A DNA stretch of 64,000 nt. Source: Dysidea avara. Lineage: Eukaryota; Porifera; Demospongiae; Dictyoceratida; Dysideidae. The stretch's first letter is position 1; every line of letters starts with the position of its first letter. The notes under the pieces are model-generated. The model searched no databases. It was not told the DNA's origin and worked only from the letters and a program-made list of their open reading frames with translations. Positions 22,003 to 33,559 of this stretch are shown piece by piece. The position numbers and the translations under genes were made by a program. The DNA is taken from the NCBI RefSeq assembly GCF_963678975.1, contig NC_089275.1:1507001-1571000 (forward strand), in the 5' to 3' direction.

Positions 22003-25000
22003 TCATCTGATACAATTTAGAAACTGAGTTGCAGTCAGGTCTAGAACCCACTCCATATGGATAGCTCTAATCGACAGACAAGTGAACAAGCATATCCAGA
22101 CCTTCTTAAGTTCAGTTCCTTGTTTCACATATAATGGTCCCAAGTAGTCAAGCCCAATAAACTGAAATGGGTCACTCCTTGAAACTCTCTCCCTGGGCCA
22201 GGGTGGCATGTTGGGTAACTGGAATGAAGGTCCTTCATGTCTATTACAAATCAAACATTTAGAGATTACATGCCTTACTTGTGTCCTGCCTTGGGGAATC
22301 CAAAACTCCTCTCGTATTTGAGATAAAGTATGTGAAACTCCAGCATGAATCAATCTCTGGTGTACTTCGCTGATTAAAAGAGCAGTAAAACGTTCATACC
22401 TTGGAAGTAGCTTGGGATTCTTAGTATCCTCATTCAAATCAGCATTACCCAACCTTCCATAACATCTAAGCAGCCCAATATCATCAATTTTAACACCAAC
22501 TTGTTGTTGAATACAATTCTTTCGATGTTTCTCAATATCGTTGAGCACCTCGTGATATTTTCTATGTTGTATCACATAAAGCCAAAGTAGTGTAGCATTT
22601 CTAATTTCATCTGAATAAATGGAACCTTCCCTCATATTATTAAACACTTTCTCCAAAATCTTGTGTTTCCTCAGAACTCTTTCTTTCAATTCCTTAGAAC
22701 ATTTGTTTAACACCATAATGTAAATGAACTTGATACAGTAAACAGTTATGCGAAGTAACTTTTGTAAAGAGGAATATTTGAATTCATCTATTGTTAGTGG
22801 AGATGGATAATCATTGTGGACTTGAAAACCATCGTTAACAACATTCAAGTTAGTAACTTCGTATATGACTTGTGAACCTTTCTTACCAATTTCCAACAAG
22901 TTATCCAGCTTATCTGGTGTAATGTCTGGCATGTTCCAACTAGGCCATGTTGTTTCTTCAGACTTCAACCATTCCGGTCCATGCCACCATAATTTACAAT
23001 CGATAATTTCTTGAACAGTGAGCCCCCGTGTTGCATAGTCTGCAGGGTTTTGTTTTGATGGAATATAACAAAATGTAATATCCTTTTCCATTCGTATCTC
23101 CTTAATTCGATTTTCAACAAACAAAGGTAACAATTTTGAACTCTTCATCCAATGTAAAATGCATTCAGAGTCAGTCCAGAGATATCTCTTATATATTGGT
23201 AGTTTAAGCTCCTGAACAATAAAATTTGCAGCACGTACTCCAATTAAGACACCTAATAATTCAAGCCGTGGCAATGTGATCTCACCAGAATTGTTGGCAT
23301 TCTTCTTCTTTCCAGTGCTGCTTGGTGCCAAACGCATCTTAGAAAAAACTAGGTTTACAAAAGTCCCACAACCTGTAATGACTCGTAAGTAAACTGTAGT
23401 AGCATATGACTTAATTGAGGCATCACAGAATACAAGTACCTCAAAGACCACGTCATGTTCACATGTTGCAATGAAACGTGGGATTTTTATCAATGATAGA
23501 TGTTGAAGTGTTCTTGTTAATTTTCGGAATTCCTGACAAAGTGATTGTGGCAAATGTTCATCCCATGATAATTTATGTTTCCATAGACTCTGCAAGAACA
23601 CTCTTCCATGAAATGAAACTGGTGTGATCAGACCCAATGGGTCATATATCTTGGCAACAAAACTTAGTACTTCTCTTTTAGTAATGGTCACGTTTGATGA
23701 AGGGATATTAACATCAGCAATCTGGATATAATCCTCAATTCGATTCCACAACATTCCAAACAATCCAACGACACATCCCATTACCTTCTGATCATCAGGT
23801 AAGCAATCAAGAAATTCCTGAGAATTTGAAACCCATTCACGTAAATTCATTGATGCCTTTCTGAAGATATTTCTAGATTCAACAAATATTTGGTAGGCTT
23901 CATTAACTGATTCAGATTCCATAGTAACATTATCCACATACAAATTCTCAAGAATTTTCTTTGCCACTAAACTGTTCTCATTTTTCAGGTGAAATTTCAA
24001 AGTTCCCTCCAGCAGAAATGGGCTACATACTATTCCGAATGGGACACGACAAAATCGATAAATGTCTATATTACCTTCTAGTTTATCTGGATGTTCAGGA
24101 TCACGAAACCATAGAAAACGCGTCACATCCCTTTCTTCCTGCTGGATCCCAATTTGCAGAAAGGCCTTTTCTACATCGGCCAAAATAACAATTGGGTATG
24201 TTCGTTGTCTTAATAACACTCCACACATATCAGGTAGGGTTATAGGTCCTCGATATAAACAATCATTTAAACAATTAGCACTCTTACTTGCCTTAGCTGA
24301 GGCGTCATAAACAATTCGGACCTTAGTGGTGTTTTTAGAAGGTGTCAGTACTGGATGGTGTGGTAAATAATGCGTCTTGTGATCAATTTCTTTTTCTATA
24401 ACCTTTTCAATAATTCCTTGCTTTAGTTGACTCTGTAAAATATCATCATACTGTTGTAAAAGAGTTCTATCAGCTTGAAATCGTCGTGACAATGATTTCA
24501 TTCTCCCGTAAGCCACATCAGAATTATCAGGTAAGTGAGGTTCAGGTCTCTTCCATGGCCATTTAATCTGATATCGTTCTCCATCATGATAAATTCCCTG
24601 ATTGAACTGTTCTAGGGCCTTGTCATCACCATCCATCTGTACAGGGTCACTAATACTGATTATGTCTAAACTCCACATATCAGTCAAGTTAGGATTCCTT
24701 ACCACAACACTATCTGCAGCTGAAAACAAATTCAGTTCGGAAACAATTTGGTTCATCTGTGTCATAACAAAACAAGCGGCTAACTGCTGATTAACATTAA
24801 CATTACTGTTAGGGTCCACAAACTTCCCTGTAAGTAAATATCCCAACCTAGATGACAACAATAATAAACCTGACGGCAGCACAATCCTCCCATTATCAAC
24901 AATGCTCCAAAAGTAATCAGATCCAACTAAGATATCAATGGGAGCTGTATCTGATGGGTCCGGAATAATATCAGCCAGTTTCTCAGGTGAAATTGATTGA

Positions 25001-26958
25001 AGAAACTTTAAATCTGATGGTTGAAGTGGTCCTCTTTCAATGGGACTAGTGATCTGAGTCAAAACATTAGCATTGAGGTCCATATTTGAATTCTCTTTTG
25101 TAATGATGGTAAAATGGACAACATATGTATCAATGGTCTGAGGACACTGTGAACTAAACTTAGAAATAGATAAGGTTTCTTTTCTTTGAGAAGGCAAACT
25201 CAATTTTTTAGCAAGTCTTTCTGTCATGAAAGTTCTCTGGCTAGCACTATCTAACAGTAGGCGAGCTGATATAATAGATCCATTGGAGCAAAAAATTGGA
25301 ACTAGTGCTGTTTGGAGAATTACTCTTTCCCCATGCGTTAATAACATATGATCTGTACTTACTGCAGGTGTAACAGTGTTTGTGCTAGAAGTGGTTTCAG
25401 TGCTAACAACCAACTGGTTATCAGTAGATGACTGGTTAACAGCTGTTGTATCCGATGAGGAAGCAAGTCCTGGTGTTTCTGACGAAGAAGTAATTCTTGG
25501 ACGTATCCTGGAAGAACCAGCAGGTAGTTGATTAACAGCCGTTGTGTCAGGTGATGAAGCAAACTTCTTGGGACATATACACCGGTTGTGGTGACCACTT
25601 GCTCCACAGTAGCAGCAAGATCTCGAGTGACCGTTAACACATTCCCTAAAAAGATGACCAATCTTGAGACATATAAAACAATGACCTTGAGAAGTAAGTA
25701 GACGTTTACGATCTGCAACAGTTTTAACCTTATCACAATTGTCGTTAAAGTGACTACCTTTGCAGAAAATACATGGGTATGATGGCTTACGTGATTGACT
25801 CTGTTGTTTTTCAAAGTTCCTTTTACTGTCAACTAGAAAACTCTCAACTGAATGATAACCTTGTTTTTCAGTAAGTGGCTTGTAAGAGCTTTCACTTCTT
25901 CTCTGACTTCTAATTTGACTCCCCCTAGAATTAGAGTCATGCCTTTGTGCATTTTCATGAATTGAAACGTATCGGTTAAGTGACTCTCTTAATAACTTTA
26001 CTGTCCATGTTTGTTCAATGTCCTTTGACTCTTCTAACCTTATGATTACCTCAACTGGAAATTTTGATAGTATCTGTTGTATAAGCATACGTTGCTCATT
26101 AACCCTCTCTCCCTGAGATTCCAACTGTCGCAACATCTTCTCCATGGTTTCGTAATTATGTTTAATATCGCTAAATCGATTTGTAGCCATTGAGAGATGC
26201 TGTAATTTGGAATACAAGGCCTCTATTATGTTCTCTTTCTTACCAAACTTATCTTGTAATATCTTCACGGCTGATGAATAGTTATCGTTAGTGACAGAAA
26301 TTCCACTTATCGCAGTAGCAGCTGCACTGCGAATTGAACCTTTTAGGTAGTTGAACTTGGTGACATCTGGTATATCCTGTTCATGCACAGCTGTGCTGTA
26401 CACATCCCAAAACTCTTGCCATTTGAGAATATCACCATCAAAGGTCGGAAGACTTAATTTGGGTAGCTTCATTTTCACATTGTTGTCTGTTTGTGATTCT
26501 GTAAGGTTTCTAGACGTTGTCAACAAGGGTGAGGTCGCAGGTAATGTCAAAGGTCGCATAGCTGCCCTTTCAGCTTTCCTCAACACCCTTGCTAGGCGCG
26601 CTTCCAGATGCGCTGTAGTCTCTTTGGAGTCTAATAATATTTCGATTAGACCTCCATCTCCATCCGTAGCCCACAGATACTCCTTTTCTTCTGTTTCCTT
26701 TTCGTCGCCAGCCTCCATTACGTTTACCAAGGTCGTCCATTCCTGGTTGCATCGTTCAAGGAGCGCTATATTCGTTGAAAATCGGTGAATAAGATCGTCC
26801 ACCTCAGTCTCCTCCTGGTCCAAGTCAGTCTCATCCACTGGACGTTCCAGTATCGTCTTTGCTTTCTTAATGTAACTCTGCAGTCGCGCTTTTGTTGGTC
26901 CAAGCAATCTTCTTATGGGTCCCGACATTGCAAAACCTCGCGGATAAAGCCAAGCCAA
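22003..26958 (-). CDS. BEL/Pao gag-pol polyprotein, main frame
   Basis: 1651 codons. Approximate domains: Gag (DUF1759-like) near residues 150-320, with L-P-T-F-D-G-D and W-Q-E-F-W; three Cys/His knuckles near 395-470 (C-I-F-C, C-F-I-C, C-C-Y-C); aspartic protease near 545-690, with L-L-L-D-S-A-S; Pao-type RT near 860-1090, with V-Y-D-A-S-A and the catalytic box Y-V-D-N in place of the usual Y-V-D-D; RNase H near 1190-1330; integrase zinc finger near 1530-1590 (H-A-G-V...C-L-I-C); and the start of the integrase core with first aspartate in G-L-D-Y-L-G-P. It ends at TGA inside integrase. The alternative start M-S-G-P-I-R-R at residue 11 is equally plausible. The product would drive its own copying in the cytoplasm and nucleus. 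Confidence 0.93.
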   Translation of the reverse strand: MAWLYPRGFAMSGPIRRLLGPTKARLQSYIKKAKTILERPVDETDLDQEETEVDDLIHRFSTNIALLERCNQEWTTLVNVMEAGDEKETEEKEYLWATDGDGGLIEILLDSKETTAHLEARLARVLRKAERAAMRPLTLPATSPLLTTSRNLTESQTDNNVKMKLPKLSLPTFDGDILKWQEFWDVYSTAVHEQDIPDVTKFNYLKGSIRSAAATAISGISVTNDNYSSAVKILQDKFGKKENIIEALYSKLQHLSMATNRFSDIKHNYETMEKMLRQLESQGERVNEQRMLIQQILSKFPVEVIIRLEESKDIEQTWTVKLLRESLNRYVSIHENAQRHDSNSRGSQIRSQRRSESSYKPLTEKQGYHSVESFLVDSKRNFEKQQSQSRKPSYPCIFCKGSHFNDNCDKVKTVADRKRLLTSQGHCFICLKIGHLFRECVNGHSRSCCYCGASGHHNRCICPKKFASSPDTTAVNQLPAGSSRIRPRITSSSETPGLASSSDTTAVNQSSTDNQLVVSTETTSSTNTVTPAVSTDHMLLTHGERVILQTALVPIFCSNGSIISARLLLDSASQRTFMTERLAKKLSLPSQRKETLSISKFSSQCPQTIDTYVVHFTIITKENSNMDLNANVLTQITSPIERGPLQPSDLKFLQSISPEKLADIIPDPSDTAPIDILVGSDYFWSIVDNGRIVLPSGLLLLSSRLGYLLTGKFVDPNSNVNVNQQLAACFVMTQMNQIVSELNLFSAADSVVVRNPNLTDMWSLDIISISDPVQMDGDDKALEQFNQGIYHDGERYQIKWPWKRPEPHLPDNSDVAYGRMKSLSRRFQADRTLLQQYDDILQSQLKQGIIEKVIEKEIDHKTHYLPHHPVLTPSKNTTKVRIVYDASAKASKSANCLNDCLYRGPITLPDMCGVLLRQRTYPIVILADVEKAFLQIGIQQEERDVTRFLWFRDPEHPDKLEGNIDIYRFCRVPFGIVCSPFLLEGTLKFHLKNENSLVAKKILENLYVDNVTMESESVNEAYQIFVESRNIFRKASMNLREWVSNSQEFLDCLPDDQKVMGCVVGLFGMLWNRIEDYIQIADVNIPSSNVTITKREVLSFVAKIYDPLGLITPVSFHGRVFLQSLWKHKLSWDEHLPQSLCQEFRKLTRTLQHLSLIKIPRFIATCEHDVVFEVLVFCDASIKSYATTVYLRVITGCGTFVNLVFSKMRLAPSSTGKKKNANNSGEITLPRLELLGVLIGVRAANFIVQELKLPIYKRYLWTDSECILHWMKSSKLLPLFVENRIKEIRMEKDITFCYIPSKQNPADYATRGLTVQEIIDCKLWWHGPEWLKSEETTWPSWNMPDITPDKLDNLLEIGKKGSQVIYEVTNLNVVNDGFQVHNDYPSPLTIDEFKYSSLQKLLRITVYCIKFIYIMVLNKCSKELKERVLRKHKILEKVFNNMREGSIYSDEIRNATLLWLYVIQHRKYHEVLNDIEKHRKNCIQQQVGVKIDDIGLLRCYGRLGNADLNEDTKNPKLLPRYERFTALLISEVHQRLIHAGVSHTLSQIREEFWIPQGRTQVRHVISKCLICNRHEGPSFQLPNMPPWPRERVSRSDPFQFIGLDYLGPLYVKQGTELKKVWICLFTCLSIRAIHMEWVLDLTATQFLNCIR

Positions 26959-26964
26959 ACTCTA

Positions 26965-26983
26965 GATCCTGGTCACAGCACCA
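26965..26983 (-). other. primer binding site of the BEL element
   Basis: The minus strand reads TGGTGCTGTGACCAGGATC two bases after the 5' LTR. This is complementary to a tRNA 3' end: its plus-strand version ends in CAGCACCA. Which tRNA cannot be fixed from memory. Confidence 0.75.
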
Positions 26984-26985
26984 TT

Positions 26986-27169
26986 TGTCATGAAGACAGA
27001 GCGAGGTTTTAGCTGCCACTCGTACTGTGATATTGTCGAGACCATTCATATTAAAGAGCACACAGTATTTATACAATAATTGATAATTAATAATCGTTGA
27101 AATAATAATTGAAGTCCAGCTTCGTTAAATAATAAACAATAATATAAATCTCAGTCTATCTTCTCAACA
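26986..27169 (-). repeat. 5' LTR of the BEL element
   Basis: 184 bp, 183 identical to 20799-20982. Followed on the plus strand by the CACCC target duplication and resumption of the satellite. Confidence 0.95.
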
Positions 27170-27174
27170 CACCC

Positions 27175-27960
27175 TGTAGAGAGATCAGCTAGAAACAAGT
27201 CACCCTGTAGAGAGTTCAGCTAGAAGAAGTCACATTGTAGAGAGTTCAGCTACAATGAAACTCTCATGTAGTGAGTTCAGCTGCAAACAAATCACCGTGT
27301 AGAGAACTCAGCTATGTACAAACAAATATGTCCTGTAAAATATCAGCTAGAAGAAGTTACCTTGTAGAGAGTTCAGCTACAAAGAAACCACCATGTAGAG
27401 AGTTCAGCTGCAAACAAATCACCTGTAGAGAGTTCAGCTAGAAACAAGTCACCCTGTAGAGAGATCAGCTAGAAACAAGTCACCCTGTAGAGAGTTCAGC
27501 TAGAAGAAGTCACATTGTAGAGAGTTCAGCTACAAAGAAACCACCATGTAGAGAGTTCAGCTGCAAACAAATCACCCAGTAGAAAGTTCAGCTATGAACA
27601 GATCACCCTGTTGAGAGTTCAGTTAGAAACAAGTCATCCTGTAGAGAGATCACCTAGAAGTATCACCTAGTAGAGAGTTCAGCTACAAACAAGTCATCCT
27701 GTAGAGAGATCAATGCAGCTAGACGAAGTTACCTTGTAGAGAGTTCAGCTACAAAGAAACCACCATGTAGAGAGTTCAGCTGCAAACAAATCACCCAGTA
27801 GAAAGTTCAGCTATGGACAGATCACCCTGTTGAGAGTTCAGTTAGAAACAAGTCATCCTGTAGAGAGATCACCTAGAAGTATCACCTTGTAGAGAGTTCA
27901 GCTACAAACAAATCACCTGTAGGGATTTCAGCTACAAACAAATCACCCTTTGTGGCAGCA
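27175..27960 (-). repeat. 31-bp minisatellite of E2, right part
   Basis: Continuation of the 19545-20798 array beyond the BEL element, same orientation. It ends abruptly at CACCCTTTGTGGCAGCATG. The fold-back expected at an E2 5' end is not there. Confidence 0.92.
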
Positions 27961-29621
27961 TGTTACCCAAAGACTTTCTTTTCTTGCTGAGTGTAGCTAG
28001 CCGCATTTTTCATCCATTGTTCATTCTCTTTTCCCGACCCATTGACTAATAGAATAAAAGGGACAAGCAAACAAGGGCGCCTGAGTTACCCAAGAGTGGG
28101 CAAAACCAGTTCTTCTTTCCCGTTCGGCCGCTGGTAGCTCAACTACAAGGACGGCGGTTAACAGCTGTTATATTTGTACATACAAACTAGTACTCACTTA
28201 AACATCAGTCACTTCTACCATCTGTGCTTCGGCTGCACCATACTGCTACTCGAGCGTCAGTCAATCAGTAGCTGCGGCTGGTTCTTTGTCACAATAGCGA
28301 TTCAACCCCGACAACGTTTCACACGATGCAGTCAAGTTGACCACAATTATGTGAACAGAAGAAGGCATTCACGTATATGTAACATCGTTCATTGGCAAGC
28401 TATACACCTGTATACTGCCTGCCATCTTGCTCCATCTCTGTATTTGCCTGTATATTCTCCGTATACATCTGAAAATGATGGTTTTGTATTTATCCGTATA
28501 TGCTTCCAGTTGCGCTGTGGAGATTCACATGATTGTCCTAGATATTACATCATTATGTCATCACTATGCATCGTGCTCTACCAACCATAGGAGTTGGCTT
28601 CACCTCAAAAATCAAAATCAACACTCATGACATAGCCTTAAATGACTAACCAGTTTCAACTGTTTTAAATTATAGTGAACTTGGACAACTATAATTATGT
28701 AGACTTTCAGGCACCTGGTCATCCCCAAAATTCTTGATTCCCCCTAAAGGAGAAATCCTAGAATAAATACTGTTTTATTGTACAGTATTCTTCCAAAAGT
28801 TTCTGGTGTGGGTGTACATGTACTTTGCAGCAGTTACACCTTTCTGACTCTCAGGCTTTAAGCCTCCTCACAGGTCCCCAGTGGGATAACATTCACAGAG
28901 TAATCAAAATTGTTTACTAACATGTTACAGTATATGAGGCTTAATATGGTCATTCATTACAAGTACAATATTCCGCAATGTTTACTGAAACTCCATATTG
29001 GGAAGGTATGTATATACCATTCATCACAGAGACTGTAAGCAAACTTGACAGTTGACAAGGGCATGTTTGGAACATGGAGTAGCTGACAATGAAACTCTTT
29101 GTACACTGATTAGTGTATCTTTCAGCCAGACTAGCGATGTAGAGTGACTAATATTAGTTTACAAGTCTAACATGACATTTGTGTCAAGTTTGTCACTCTG
29201 CTAATACTCTGTACACTTAATAGATAAATGGCAGGACTCCATCATGCTGGTAAACATTGATGATTGATATTAAAACATGCACAGATCAATTTAACAACAC
29301 AACAAATGTTACATATTACTTCACATTACTAGCTGCTGAAAGATGCAGCACACAACTGAATTAACATGATCCAAGCTACAATGGGAAATCCATTTTACAT
29401 TATTTTCTGAAAAAGTCTAACATAATTGACAATTATTGCAATTTCACAAGCAAATATTGCATGGTACTAACACATTTTGCACCCATTTATTTGCCAATTG
29501 TCATTTATTAGTCATATTTGCAAATAGCTGAAGTTTCAAAATGTTTAGAAAATAAGACTACGTACAGTACAAATTTACATACAAGCGTATTTTACATAAA
29601 TGCATATACAGTAGTTCACTC
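27961..29621. other. unique-looking sequence, no supported gene
   Basis: 28060-28600 is richer in GC than its surroundings and has an open plus frame at 28174-28590 (138 codons). Its composition is rich in C, H, Y and S, with no domain, splice signal or repeat support, so it is not called. The rest is AT-rich with no feature. Confidence 0.5.
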
Positions 29622-30075
29622 CTAAATACAACTACCTAAATGGCAACAAATATTATTTACACATATATATTCAATGTTCTCATAGTCAGTTTTAATTTTG
29701 GGTATGTCAGTTTCCTGTAACTCTATGCTGGCATTGAATTCGATGCATTGGATTATGGATCTCCGAGATAACTCTACTATAACTTGCCTGCCTCCATACT
29801 TCCAGGGTGACCATTTGCTTTTAAAACTACCATTCATCCATTTGATTTTAATTTTGGCGTCACCTATTGTTAAAACCTGCCCAATCTGTGGTAGCCAGTC
29901 TTTGTACTGCTCGCATTTCAATTGAACATAGTTCCCTTTTAGTAAACTGCTCCGATGGCTTTTCTGACAAGTCTCCTTCAGCACTTTCTCTGGGTGTAGA
30001 TGATGACTGCTTCCCTTTCTTAGAGGGGCAATCCATGGCCTTGGATGAAATTGTTCTTTTATCACCAATCACAAT
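29622..30075 (-). pseudogene. 3' exon of an unrecognised gene, one frameshift
   Basis: The minus strand shows an acceptor (TTTACCAACATTCAG) at 30076-30090, then an open frame I-V-I-G-D-K-R-T with a Ser/Glu/Lys-rich stretch. Near 29930 a one-base shift (AAAAGGG) moves to a second frame: G-N-Y-V-Q-L-K-C, W-L-P-Q-I-G-Q-V, I-K-W-M-N-G-S, W-S-P-W, then a stop at 29622. The second half looks like a compact beta-rich domain with a G-x-V...I-x-W-x-x-G pattern, as seen at C-termini of several uncharacterised, often transposon-related animal proteins. Function unknown. Either a decayed gene or a sequencing indel would explain the shift. Confidence 0.5.
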
Positions 30076-30140
30076 CTGAATGTTGGTAAACAGCAACAGT
30101 ATAAAACTTATGAATCTGAGTTAAAAACTATTCTAATATG

Positions 30141-30205
30141 AAGTGTTATATCCCTACCATGCATTTCCATTATGGTATATTGAGCACAGTAGGGATATAA
30201 CACTT
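30141..30205. repeat. short hairpin element, 17-bp arms
   Basis: AAGTGTTATATCCCTAC and GTAGGGATATAACACTT flank a 31-base centre. It is a minimal MITE-like fold-back next to the 29622-30075 exon. Confidence 0.8.
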
Positions 30206-33200
30206 CTTATTGTTTTACTGTGATTTAATATCATGGTCTACTCCAACTTATTTCAGTATTTTCTATCGATATGCTATGGTCCCTACTCTAGTTGAAAGCT
30301 CTAATTTTGGGGAATTGTTTTATAAGTTTGATGATTTGTTAACCGGTAGGGTCTGCAATGGACAAAATCAATACTTATTATGGTCAACTTTTTCAACCTG
30401 TTTTGTTCTGTACACAAAATCATGAAAATTCAAGCTCTCTGAATAAACTATGGGTTCTTCCTTCCCATAATCGGCATAAAATTAAGGTTTATAGCTGATT
30501 AAGACCCACTGCAGAAGTTAATCAAATTGTTGCTGTGGATTTGGTACAGAGCTGCTCTTTGCCTGAAAATCAGGAATTGGAGTGGCATAGCACTACCCAA
30601 CAAACCTCCACTATACAGCTGCATAGTTTTGTCTTACATTATGCACAACACAATTTCCTATAGATCTGAGCTTTCCTTCCATCAACAATAGCGGCATGAA
30701 AGTTTCTTCTTTGTTTCTTCTTTGTGTGTGAGACTATAGCAGGAGGCATGACTGAAATAATTACAAGTTTTTGATTCCTCTAGCAAGTTATTTAGCTAGG
30801 CTTAAATATATAGAATGTTTTGACCACATAGTGGCATTAGATTCATACCAGAAATGCCTCAGGTGATCATTTTATTGATTTTCTATGCAACATCGTAATT
30901 AAATGATCAGCTACATAGTAGCTATCTAGCTTATAGACTATGTTTCACAGTAATATTGAGGCAGAGCTTGATTCATACCAAATTCCTCAAAGAGGAAAAT
31001 TTTGAAAAGTTGCCTTCTGAGATTAAACTTGGTAACACTTTTAGCTAATTGAATAGCTTAACACAATGATATTATGAATTACTACATGTTGAAAGAGATA
31101 TATTATTGATGATCCATCTCTAGCAGTGGTAATTCTAAAAGTTGACATGCAGGCAGACTGGAAAGCAAACTTGAATGTACCACACAGGAAACTATTGACA
31201 TTTGAGCCTTCTGAGATGTACAGTATTTGGTAAGAATTCGGTTGAACGTTGTTGAATACACATCATAAATAATTATACATGTTGAAAGGAAACTTATTCC
31301 AGTCTCTAGAAGTGGAAAATATGAATATGAGTGACATGCAATGAGGCATGCATGCACAACATACAGTAAATCTATTAAGGCAGTGGATACTCAACCAAAA
31401 GTCAGTTCAACAGCATACTGGCTATTTTCATTTATACAACTAGTGTGCATAATACTAGAATAGTTTGTAATACTATCAGTTCAGTAAACACTTCCACATA
31501 TTAGACCCTTTTGTGGTAGATGTTGGAGGTATCTAAGTTACTGAGACCTTTCATTTTTACTTAGATACTTTTCATGTTCACTTAGACCCTTTTCATTTTA
31601 ATTACATGCATCAACTCTGGTATAGTTGGTGCACATTCACCTGAGCTCCCACTAAATATGGTATGCATAGTATCAAAGAAGTGAACAAGTGTTCACTCCC
31701 GATGGTTTTGTACTGGAACAAGTCATGTTTTCATGTTGTAAACATGTCTGCATGCCTGAATCATCTATTCTAAAATGTATGGGATATTTTTAAAGCCTCA
31801 TAACTCATTTGTTCTTGCCCGTATCAAAGCGCTTTTTTGATAAACAGTTCCAGCATTTAAAGGACTTCACAGTGCTACTCAATTTTTGGGCAGCTGGTCC
31901 ATGTAATAAGAGTTATTAACAAGAAATGAGGGCTCCAATTAATAGGTAAAATTTTGAACATAATAGGCTCAGGCCTACCTTCAGGTCCTGTAGCACCTTC
32001 ATTTCTCTAAGGTGCCATGCATAACACAGGGCCATCAGATTACTGAATTACTTAGACCCCTGTGGTCTGAAGTTCAACTATTACATAGCAGAATAATTCC
32101 AGCAAGTGCAACCCCTTAACGCCACATTAAGATAATTAGCTACTTAAAATGACTACAAATTGTCACAACCAGCTATGCCAATCTATATTCTAACTACTCT
32201 GAAAAATGTTAAACATTTATTTTCATCTGTAGCTAGACCTGAGAGAATCTCACATAATGTGTTTATTTAAGGAAATCAGGAGTTTGAAGGGGTGCATGAT
32301 ACATTTTAGCTGTTCACATTGGTAAAGAGCTCTATAACAGTATTCACTATACTTTCTGACACATCCAACTGTTTTGTAAGAGTAATGACTGCACTCGCTT
32401 CAGCTACTAACAGCTCTCTTAGAGTGATTGCTGTATTAGGGAGATGTATTTAATATGGATTGATCTTGTGCATTGTGACTGCCTCTCAACCCTGATAGAG
32501 ATGCTGGCCATAGATTCTATAGCTCCACTGTAACCACTCAGTAACTATTATGCAGCTAAAAAGCTACATAGTTTCATGTTCCTGCTCTGTCTGTGAACTG
32601 GTTGTGGGTGCACACACTGTTTTCAAATGGAGGATTCAGTCTAAGCCAATACACCTGTATCTGACACTGTTTATAGCAGTCATGTGAATCAGGTTACTTT
32701 AAGCATACATGTTTGTACATAATTGATAAACAGATATTTCTATAGCTACCTCAGCGCTGTTTTGTACAGCACATTTTAGCATACAGTATGTACCTTACAT
32801 GTAACACATAAATATACTCATTTAGTGCACTTTGTGAGAAAAGCATCAAACTTGGCACATAGACTGTGCTCCCATTTTTGCTATTGCATATTTGACCTTT
32901 TGCAACCTTTATGGCCATTTTTACAATGAAAATTAATAATCTTTTGTCTTTATCTCCCTGCAGCATTGTTTTACATGGTTTCAAATTAAGGGTCTTGTTG
33001 AAAGAAACAACTTGGTTTTTATTTGAAATCAATAAGTAATTTCATTCCTAAATTATGATTTATACTAACCATGAAATTCTATAAAGTTACCTACTCATTG
33101 ACTTAGGTTTCAGCCTTGAATGCCTAGAACTTTTGTAATTACAGCCTTACAAATAACTACAACAAGAAGATCAATTTGTACAACAAACTATAAAATGGTG

Positions 33201-33559
33201 GTAAAGTTATGATTCCTATGATATACAGAGTTGTGAGTTGCACAATCTTGTTTACCATGAGTAGGGGAGTACATTGGTTGGTAGATCACCTTCTTCACCA
33301 CAGATAATGATAAAATCAGTGCTGAAAGATCAATTGTGTACTATGTATCTCTTCAACATGAGGTAAACAAATGCCCATAACTTTCATTACTGAAATTTTA
33401 AGAGACCAAGATGGCATCCCGGTTTCTATAGTTAGACCCATAAAAGTGACAAAACAAATATTTACTAATGCATAGGTAAGCAGTGCTTTATACTGTAAAA
33501 CTAAGGGTTGTGCTATCATGTCAGGGTTTTGCAACAATATTAAATCCTTTTAAATGATT
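30206..33559. other. long stretch without gene
   Basis: No exon, domain or RNA gene recognised. The 32744-33080 part is related to 4899-5160 and 5283-5450 (dispersed repeat). Near 32355-32450 there are weak, diverged CTCTTAGAG-type motifs. The 31930-31990 phrase ATTAATAGGTAAAATTTTGA with ATAATAGGCTCAGGCCTA also occurs near 1015-1060, another old dispersed repeat. Confidence 0.5.

Larger units (their letters stand above)
20799..27169 (-). mobile_element. BEL/Pao LTR retrotransposon, nearly complete
   Basis: 6371 bp on the minus strand with two 184-bp LTRs, a tRNA-type primer site, a gag-pol frame of over 1,900 codons interrupted by two TGA codons, and the 5-bp target duplication CACCC (20794-20798 and 27170-27174) in the satellite. 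LTRs differ at one position (G/A near 20863 versus 27050), so insertion is recent compared with the array. Domain order Gag, protease, RT, RNase H, integrase is that of BEL/Pao. The two stops suggest it is no longer autonomous. Confidence 0.95.
12632..27960 (-). mobile_element. composite Helitron-like element E2 (minus), interrupted twice
   Basis: Read on the minus strand it has a 31-bp minisatellite (27960 to 27170 and 20798 to 19545), then a junction segment, then the 3' module (13455 to 12632) with the terminal hairpin at 12637-12654. Copy A (13474-19515) splits it at the satellite/module junction, and a BEL retroelement (20799-27169) splits its satellite. Joining the sequence left of 13474 to the sequence right of 19515 recreates the junction seen in copy A itself (CAGAATAA...GTAATAA...GAATGCTCTATTAGGGTGAC, allowing for divergence). 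Its 5' end with the fold-back is not found beyond 27960, so E2 is 5'-truncated. The Helitron assignment is inference. Confidence 0.7.

Noticed and set aside
28174..28590. 138-codon plus frame in a GC-richer patch
   Set aside because: No recognisable domain, signal peptide or splice context; composition rich in C, H and Y.
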